A stretch of DNA of 12,317 nucleotides from Pseudomonadota bacterium (lineage in GTDB: Bacteria; Pseudomonadota; Gammaproteobacteria; Burkholderiales; Burkholderiaceae): positions 1 through 12,317 of the forward strand of contig JAJXUC010000119.1 of NCBI GenBank assembly GCA_021783435.1. Reading direction: 5' to 3'. Each line of letters opens with the position of its first letter. The stretch's first letter is position 1. Below the pieces are notes generated by a model. The model was not told the origin of the DNA. It saw only the letters and a list, made by a program, of their open reading frames with translations, and made no database searches. Position numbers and translations under genes: made by a program. This document shows positions 6,550-12,317 of this stretch, piece after piece.

Positions 6550-8292
6550 TCACATGCGCTGGGGACTGCTGACACCCAGCACACTCAGCGCATTGTGCAA
6601 CACCTGACGCACCGCCAACAGCAGGGCGAGACGCGCCCTTTTCAGAGCGGCATCATCCACCAGAACACGCTCGGCGTTGTAATAGGCATGGAAGCTGCCG
6701 GCGAGCTGGCGTAGATAAAAAGCCACGTCATGCGGCGTGAGGTCCTGTGCCGCCTGCTGCAGCATGTCCGGGTAGGCGGCGAGCTGCATCATCAGGTCGA
6801 GTTCGCGCGGGTGCGTCAGCGTGCCGAGGTCGGCGCCGGCCAGTACCACCTCGTTTCCGCCCTCCCGCTCCGCCCACTGCGCAAGAACCGAACAGATACG
6901 GGCATGCGCATATTGCACGTAATAGACGGGGTTCTCGTCATTCTGCGCGAGCGCCAGATCGACGTCGAAGACGAACTCGGTATCGGCCTTGCGGGACACC
7001 AGGAAGAAGCGCACCGCATCCCGGCCGCGCTGAAGCGCCGCATCGCGCTCGGCGCGGTCCATGTCCTCGCGCACCCCGCCCGACCATTCGATCAGGTCGC
7101 GTACCGTGACGTAGCTGCCGGCGCGCTTGGAAATCTTGACCTCCTGCCCGCCGCGCATCACGGTCACCATCTTATGCAGGACGTAGGCCGGAAACGTCTT
7201 CGGAATTTCTGGGTGAACGGCCTGCAGTCCTGCACGCACGCGGGCGATCGTGCCATGGTGATCGGAACCCTGCACGTTGATGGCGTTCCGGTACCCGCGC
7301 TCCCACTTGGCCAGGTGGTAAGCCACGTCGGGAACGAAATAGGTGTAGCTGCCATCGGACTTGCGCATGACCCGGTCCTTGTCGTCGCCGAAGTCCGTGG
7401 TGCGCAGCCATAGCGCCCCTTCATGCTCGTAGGTATGCCCCGAGGCGATAAGCCGCCGCACGGTTTGCTCGACCCGGCCGCTCGCATACAGACTGGATTC
7501 GAGATAGAAATGGTCGTAGCGGATGCCGAAAACTCGCAGATCAATGTCCTGCTCGCGGCGCAGATAGGCCACGGCGAAGCGGCGGATGGCCTCGAGGTCG
7601 TTCACATCCCCGGTGGCGGCCACCGGGGCGCCGTCGGCCGCTTGCACCGTGGCTCCAGCCAGATAGTCGCGCGCGATATCGGCGATGTATTCGCCGTTGT
7701 ATGCGGCTTCGGGCCACTGCGCGTGGCCCGGGGCGAAACCGCGCGCGCGCGCCTGCACCGAAACCGCGAGATTCTGGATCTGCGCCCCGGCGTCGTTGTA
7801 GTAGAACTCGCGCGTCACGGCCCAGCCCTGGGTCGCCAGCAGTGCGGCGATGGTGTCCCCCAGGGCGCCCTGACGGCCGTGCCCGACATGCAGCGGCCCC
7901 GTGGGGTTGGCCGAAACGAACTCGACCAGCACCTGCCCACGCTGGCCGGCGCCGACACGACCGTATGCGGACCCTTCCCGAATCACGGCGGCAACCACCG
8001 CCTGTTTCACCTTGGGGGCTAACGTGAAGTTGATGAATCCGGCGCCCGCCAGCTCAACGCTCGTCAAGCCCTGCGCCAGATCCGCATCGGCGCGTACGGC
8101 ATCGATCAAGGCCTGCGCGAGATCGCGCGGATTTCGCTTGAGGCTTCGGGCCAACTGCATGGCAAGCGTGCAGGAATAGTCGCCATGCCCCGCAGCTTTG
8201 GGGCGTTCCAGCTGAGCCGGGGCCGCCGTGTCGTCCAGCCGGGCTGCGGCTGCAGAGAGGACCCCTGTCAACCGGGATAGGTATTCGCGCAT
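6550..8292 (-). CDS. argS: Arginine--tRNA ligase
   Basis: Class I aminoacyl-tRNA synthetase that charges tRNA-Arg with arginine in the cytoplasm, using ATP. The protein is 580 residues, normal for the family. An N-terminal Add-1 domain (about 1-110) is followed by the HIGH-type motif HVGH at 135-138 within [21 protein letters not shown]. Other typical blocks are [10 protein letters not shown] (163-172), [11 protein letters not shown] (342-352) and the KMSKS-type motif KISKR at 386-390. The C-terminal DALR anticodon-binding domain includes [13 protein letters not shown] (458-470) and ends with the usual LGVSSPQRM. The ATG at 8292 is chosen because MREYLSRL begins the conserved domain; the frame stays open upstream without similarity to the family. 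No strong Shine-Dalgarno sequence is visible. It is the first gene of the argS-SPOR-dsbA cluster and diverges from the psiF-like gene. Confidence 0.97.
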   Translation of the reverse strand: MREYLSRLTGVLSAAAARLDDTAAPAQLERPKAAGHGDYSCTLAMQLARSLKRNPRDLAQALIDAVRADADLAQGLTSVELAGAGFINFTLAPKVKQAVVAAVIREGSAYGRVGAGQRGQVLVEFVSANPTGPLHVGHGRQGALGDTIAALLATQGWAVTREFYYNDAGAQIQNLAVSVQARARGFAPGHAQWPEAAYNGEYIADIARDYLAGATVQAADGAPVAATGDVNDLEAIRRFAVAYLRREQDIDLRVFGIRYDHFYLESSLYASGRVEQTVRRLIASGHTYEHEGALWLRTTDFGDDKDRVMRKSDGSYTYFVPDVAYHLAKWERGYRNAINVQGSDHHGTIARVRAGLQAVHPEIPKTFPAYVLHKMVTVMRGGQEVKISKRAGSYVTVRDLIEWSGGVREDMDRAERDAALQRGRDAVRFFLVSRKADTEFVFDVDLALAQNDENPVYYVQYAHARICSVLAQWAEREGGNEVVLAGADLGTLTHPRELDLMMQLAAYPDMLQQAAQDLTPHDVAFYLRQLAGSFHAYYNAERVLVDDAALKRARLALLLAVRQVLHNALSVLGVSSPQRM

Positions 8293-8321
8293 TATGGGTA
8301 TTGTTGCGATGAAATCCGTCC

Positions 8322-8327
8322 ATTCTA
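8322..8327 (-). promoter_or_regulatory. Possible -10 element for argS
   Basis: The minus strand reads TAGAAT, one mismatch from the sigma-70 -10 consensus, about 30 nt upstream of the argS ATG. No convincing -35 hexamer is found at 16-18 bp. The 165-bp region between argS and the psiF-like gene must hold promoters for both; no clear one is seen for the plus-strand gene. Confidence 0.3.
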
Positions 8328-8457
8328 GGCAGGCCAAGGATCCGGCCTTTCTGTAACCGGATGTGTTCGAATGCGCAACGCCCATTGCGGGTCGTGGGAT
8401 TCGGCGTCGATTGCGCCAGGTCCCTGTTCTCATCCCTTCCGTTCGGAGTCCTTGTCC

Positions 8458-8826
8458 ATGAAAAAGCTCATCATCGCCCTTGGCCTGTCCTGTGCCGCGA
8501 TCACCCTGCCAGGCTTGGCTTCCGCGCAAACCCCCTCTGCGCAAACCAGCAAAATGACCCAGTGCAACGCCGATGCCAAGACCAAGGCGCTCAACGGCGA
8601 AGCTCGCAAGAAATTCATGAAGGAATGTCTGAGCGCCAAGGGCGTCGAACCCGCGAAGCCTGCAATGACCGAGAAAAAGGCCATGCCTGCCGCGCATGAG
8701 GGCAAGAAGCTGACGGTTCAACAGGAAAAGATGGTCACCTGTAACGCCGATGCCAAGACCAAGGCGCTCAAGGGCGAAGAGCGCAAGAAGTTCATGAAGG
8801 AATGCCTGAGCGCTAAGAAGAAGTAA
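8458..8826 (+). CDS. psiF: PsiF-family secreted protein with two PsiF repeats
   Basis: Small probable periplasmic protein of 122 residues. E. coli PsiF is a phosphate-starvation-inducible protein of unknown biochemical function; the family is named after a repeat. A signal peptide ([23 protein letters not shown], cut near residue 23) precedes two copies of a 26-residue repeat, residues 36-61 and 95-120. Each runs from [10 protein letters not shown] to ECLSAK and differs from the other at only two positions. A Lys/Ala/Pro-rich linker joins them. The mature part has four cysteines, two per repeat and spaced identically, which suggests paired disulfides. The protein is very lysine-rich. GGAG at 8445-8448, 9 nt before the ATG at 8458, supports this start over the longer open frame. 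No Pho box was recognised upstream, so phosphate control is not shown here. It stands alone, divergent from argS and convergent with rlpA. Confidence 0.88.
   Translation: MKKLIIALGLSCAAITLPGLASAQTPSAQTSKMTQCNADAKTKALNGEARKKFMKECLSAKGVEPAKPAMTEKKAMPAAHEGKKLTVQQEKMVTCNADAKTKALKGEERKKFMKECLSAKKK
8563..8817 (+). repeat. Direct repeat inside the psiF-like gene (2 x 78 bp)
   Basis: Copies at 8563-8640 and 8740-8817 are each 78 bp, in frame, and differ at 7 positions by my comparison (about 91% identical). Four of the differences are silent. The high identity points to a recent or homogenised duplication of the PsiF repeat unit. Confidence 0.9.
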
Positions 8827-8840
8827 GCGCGTCATGCGGA

Positions 8841-8873
8841 CCAGGCGACCCGGTTGCGTCTGGCCCGCTCTTT
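8841..8873 (+). terminator. Weak stem-loop after the psiF-like gene
   Basis: CCAGGCG (8841-8847) pairs with CGTCTGG (8857-8863) through 7 bp including one G-U, with a 9-nt loop. It is followed only by a short T3 run. It lies 15 nt after the stop and may act together with the stronger hairpin at 8877-8915. Confidence 0.35.
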
Positions 8874-8876
8874 GCC

Positions 8877-8915
8877 GGCAAGCCACGCTGGCCAAAGCGC
8901 GCTGCTTGGCTTGCC
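8877..8915. terminator. Hairpin between convergent psiF-like gene and rlpA
   Basis: GGCAAGCCA (8877-8885) and TGGCTTGCC (8907-8915) form a perfect 9-bp stem. The 21-nt loop contains a small inner stem, CGCT/AGCG. It touches the rlpA stop codon at 8916-8918. In the plus direction it is followed by TTATT, a weak T-tract; in the minus direction there is none. A shared terminator or 3'-end stabiliser for the two converging genes is likely. Confidence 0.5.
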
Positions 8916-10118
8916 TTATTGTGTTGATTCCCGCACGACCGTGTAGGAGCCGATACCCAAACGCATGAGCTTTTGCTGCAGTCCCGCATCAGGGGTGGGT
9001 TGCAGTAGAGGGCCGACCAGCACGCGGTAGTAGGTCTTGCCGCGAATAGCTCCCGGGACGATCTCGACCGATTCGATGCCCCCCTCGCGCAGCCTCTGCC
9101 GCTCAGTGTCCGCGTTCCGTTTCATCGTGAAGGCGCCTGTCTGCAGATAGGTCTGCGCTGCCGGCCATTGCGTTGCCGGCGAGGACGATGCGGGAGCCGG
9201 CCCTGCAACGCTCGGCCCCTGCTGCGGTGGCAGAGAGTCCGATGTGGCTGTCGCCACCTGGCTGGAACCCCCTGCCTGAGCCTGCATAGCCTGCCCAGCG
9301 GGTTGGCCAGGGTTGGGCGATGCATCGCCCTGGCCGATGGGCGGCAGGGGCTGGACGGTGAAGGTCGGCACGGCAGCGGGGCTTGACGCGTCGGCCAGCG
9401 CAGTCAGCGGCATGGGCGGAAACTGCTCCGGCGCGGCCGGGTCGCTGCGATCCCCTGGATTCCTGCCGGCGGCGACCATGGGCAAGTTCTGAACGGGGCC
9501 GTTCTGCATCCTGGGCTCGCTCGCCTGAATGCCGGGTTGGCCCTGGAGGGCGACGATGCGCACGCGCGCCGTGCCCGTGCGGGTGATGCCCAAGGCCTTG
9601 GCCGCGCCATAGGACAAGTCCATGATGCGGTCTTGGACGAAGGGGCCACGATCATTGACCAGGACAAAGGCGCTGAGCCCGTTGTTCAAGTTCGTGACCT
9701 GTACACAGGTCGGCAACGGCAAGATGCGGCTTGCGGCCGTGAAGGCTTTCGGGCTGAAGGCCGTGCCCATCGCGGTGGTCGTGCCCGACTCCGATCCATA
9801 CCAGGAGGCCACGCCCTCAGCCTCATAACCATCTGCACTGCGCAGCGGCGCGTAGCTGCGCCCGAGCACGGTATATCTGCGGTTGTAGGCGGCGCGTAAA
9901 TTCGGCGCGGGTGCCTGACAGCCGGAGCCGGTGTTGAGCGACGTCTGGCCGCTTTGATTGTTTGATGTGGACGGCACGCTGGCGCAGCCCGCCAGCAGGG
10001 CGCCGAGCAGCAACGTCACAAATGGCGTCAGTCGCCGGATTCTGAAACCCGTCTTTGCCGACCTGGCAGCATGACGCTTTACGCCCAGGTTGCAAGCGGT
10101 TCTTGGCTTTTCGTACAT
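8916..10118 (-). CDS. rlpA: RlpA-like septal lipoprotein with atypical active site
   Basis: Outer-membrane lipoprotein of the RlpA family. In Pseudomonas aeruginosa RlpA is a lytic transglycosylase that cuts glycan strands lacking stem peptides. The protein is 400 residues. A long basic n-region and hydrophobic stretch lead to the lipobox LAGC, with lipidated C45 followed by Ala, consistent with outer-membrane sorting. The double-psi beta-barrel domain spans about 98-192 (GVASWYG at 102-108, VTNLNNG, VNDRGPF at 154-160, [14 protein letters not shown]). A Pro/Gln/Ala-rich linker follows (about 200-320), and a SPOR domain closes the protein (about 321-400; [15 protein letters not shown]). Aligning with P. 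aeruginosa RlpA, D157 is kept as D156, but E120 is T119 and H131 is S130. The enzyme may therefore be inactive or altered. The ATG at 10118 is the only credible start; its Shine-Dalgarno sequence is weak. It converges on the psiF-like gene. Confidence 0.92.
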   Translation of the reverse strand: MYEKPRTACNLGVKRHAARSAKTGFRIRRLTPFVTLLLGALLAGCASVPSTSNNQSGQTSLNTGSGCQAPAPNLRAAYNRRYTVLGRSYAPLRSADGYEAEGVASWYGSESGTTTAMGTAFSPKAFTAASRILPLPTCVQVTNLNNGLSAFVLVNDRGPFVQDRIMDLSYGAAKALGITRTGTARVRIVALQGQPGIQASEPRMQNGPVQNLPMVAAGRNPGDRSDPAAPEQFPPMPLTALADASSPAAVPTFTVQPLPPIGQGDASPNPGQPAGQAMQAQAGGSSQVATATSDSLPPQQGPSVAGPAPASSSPATQWPAAQTYLQTGAFTMKRNADTERQRLREGGIESVEIVPGAIRGKTYYRVLVGPLLQPTPDAGLQQKLMRLGIGSYTVVRESTQ

Positions 10119-10155
10119 CGGCGTCGGGCTCGCTTTGTCGTCTGCATGCGGCCCG

Positions 10156-10184
10156 ATACTACATAGACAGCCGGGTGAGGTGAA
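10156..10184 (-). promoter_or_regulatory. Possible sigma-70 promoter for rlpA
   Basis: On the minus strand TTCACC (10179-10184) and TAGTAT (10156-10161) match the -35 and -10 consensus at four of six positions each, with the ideal 17-bp spacer. Transcription would begin near 10149, leaving about a 30-nt leader before the rlpA ATG. It sits downstream of the ATP synthase terminator, where rlpA would need its own promoter. Confidence 0.4.
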
Positions 10185-10223
10185 GCCTGCCTGCGCGTCT
10201 GTCCACCCAAGGAGCATCGCCAG

Positions 10224-10254
10224 ACAAGAAAAAACCCGCGCGAGGCGGGCTTGT
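10224..10254 (-). terminator. Intrinsic terminator of the ATP synthase operon
   Basis: In the minus direction CCCGC (10249-10245), a 5-nt loop and GCGGG (10239-10235) are followed directly by six T residues (10234-10229). ACAAG (10224-10228) and CTTGT (10250-10254) also complement each other and can extend the structure around the A/T run. It begins about 34 nt after the atpC stop and closes the operon. Confidence 0.85.
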
Positions 10255-10287
10255 CGGATGATTGCTGCAGGGCTCGGCCTGCGCCGA

Positions 10288-10716
10288 TCAATGCGGGCGG
10301 TTGCGCAGCTTCCTGATGGCGGCCAGCTGTGCAGCGAGCATCGCGAGCTCGCCTTCGACCACGGCGATGTCCTGGACCTCCTTGGCATGCGCACGGTTTT
10401 CTTGTGCCAGCTTGAGTGCTTCCTGCGCCTTGGCCTCGTCGAGGTCCTTGCCACGAATGGCGGTGTCCGCAAGCACGGTGACATGCTTGGGCTGCACTTC
10501 GAGCACCCCGCCGGCGACAAAGACAAAGTCATCCTCGGTTGCGCTGCCATCTGCGCGCTCGATGCGCACCGCGCCAGGCTTGATGCGTGTGATCAGGGGC
10601 GTGTGGCCCGCCAGAATGCCGAGCTCGCCAGCCTCTCCCGGAAGGGCGACGAAACGGGCCTGCCCGGAATAGATCAGTTCTTCAGCGCTGACCACATCGA
10701 TTTGAAAGGTGTTCAT
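10288..10716 (-). CDS. atpC: ATP synthase F1 epsilon subunit
   Basis: Epsilon subunit of the F1Fo ATP synthase. It is part of the central rotor with gamma and can inhibit ATP hydrolysis. The protein is 142 residues, normal size. The N-terminal beta-sandwich (about 1-85) has [34 protein letters not shown] and [20 protein letters not shown], all typical. The C-terminal helical hairpin (about 90-140), rich in Ala, Glu and Lys, is complete. GGAG lies 5 nt before the ATG at 10716. The gene is last in the operon, 76 nt after atpD, and that gap is almost filled by a hairpin (listed separately). Terminator follows at 10229-10249. Confidence 0.97.
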   Translation of the reverse strand: MNTFQIDVVSAEELIYSGQARFVALPGEAGELGILAGHTPLITRIKPGAVRIERADGSATEDDFVFVAGGVLEVQPKHVTVLADTAIRGKDLDEAKAQEALKLAQENRAHAKEVQDIAVVEGELAMLAAQLAAIRKLRNRPH

Positions 10717-10731
10717 GGTGACTCCGGGTGC

Positions 10732-10789
10732 CAGCTGCCGCGCGCCGCAAGCCCTGCCATGCAGAACCTTGCAAGCGCGCGGCGGGCTG
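10732..10789 (-). other. Long intercistronic hairpin between atpD and atpC
   Basis: CCGCGCGC (10738-10745) pairs with GCGCGCGG (10775-10782). Inside, GCAAG (10747-10751) pairs with CTTGC (10768-10772), and CTGC (10754-10757) with GCAG (10761-10764) around a 3-nt loop. Outside, CAGC (10732-10735) pairs with GCTG (10786-10789), joined to the core through a G-C and a G-U pair with one bulge. It starts 3 nt after the atpD stop and ends about 6 nt before the atpC Shine-Dalgarno sequence. No T-tract follows, so it is not an intrinsic terminator. An mRNA stability, processing or translation-tuning role is inferred. Confidence 0.6.
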
Positions 10790-10792
10790 CGA

Positions 10793-12317
<1,525 letters not shown>

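Noticed and set aside
7738..7752. Alternating GC run that could adopt Z-DNA
   Set aside because: It lies inside argS and simply encodes an Ala-Arg-Ala-Arg stretch; a similar run occurs in atpD at about 10996-11008.
6730..8022. Plus-strand open frames opposite argS
   Set aside because: They are complements of a complete arginyl-tRNA synthetase and match no family.
8351..8369. Possible Pho box upstream of the psiF-like gene
   Set aside because: CTGTAAC resembles one half-site, but the second half at the expected 11-bp phase does not match, so control by PhoB is not supported.

Overview
This 12.3 kb window is a chromosomal housekeeping stretch from a GC-rich Gram-negative bacterium, most likely a betaproteobacterium of the order Burkholderiales. 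The reasons are the argS / SPOR-protein / dsbA gene order, a stand-alone heptose-1-phosphate adenylyltransferase (not fused to its kinase), the lptA-lptB-rpoN block and the style of the ATP synthase genes. The genus cannot be fixed from the sequence. I see no phage, transposon, CRISPR, tRNA or rRNA, and no gene looks recently acquired.

Layout from left to right. A ClcB-type chloride transporter on the minus strand is cut by the left edge (1-1246). It diverges from hldC on the plus strand (1394-1933), which makes the ADP-heptose precursor of the LPS inner core. hldC converges on a minus-strand transcription unit, lptA-lptB-rpoN (4950 down to 1979): the periplasmic LPS bridge protein, the LPS-export ATPase and sigma-54. 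A strong intrinsic terminator (5037-5063) separates this unit from the minus-strand cluster argS - FtsN-like SPOR protein - dsbA (8292 down to 5117). Diverging from argS is a small plus-strand secreted PsiF-family protein with an almost identical internal repeat (8458-8826). It converges on rlpA (10118 down to 8916), a lipoprotein with an RlpA barrel and a SPOR domain. The right end is the 3' part of the F1Fo ATP synthase operon (atpG end, atpD, atpC), closed by an intrinsic terminator at 10229-10249.

The genes share an envelope theme: heptose for LPS core (HldC), LPS transport (LptA, LptB), periplasmic disulfide formation (DsbA), septal peptidoglycan binding (two SPOR proteins) and a secreted cysteine-paired PsiF protein. 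These sit beside core translation, transcription and energy genes (ArgS, RpoN, ATP synthase).

I found no undescribed multi-gene system. The points most worth checking are: (1) the RlpA barrel keeps only the catalytic aspartate, with the conserved Glu and His replaced by Thr and Ser; (2) a perfect 9-bp hairpin pairs the first two bases of the lptB start codon and holds its Shine-Dalgarno sequence in the loop; (3) a long, near-complete hairpin fills the atpD-atpC gap without a T-tract; (4) lptA-lptB-rpoN is separated from lptC/kdsC and hpf/ptsN, its usual neighbours.
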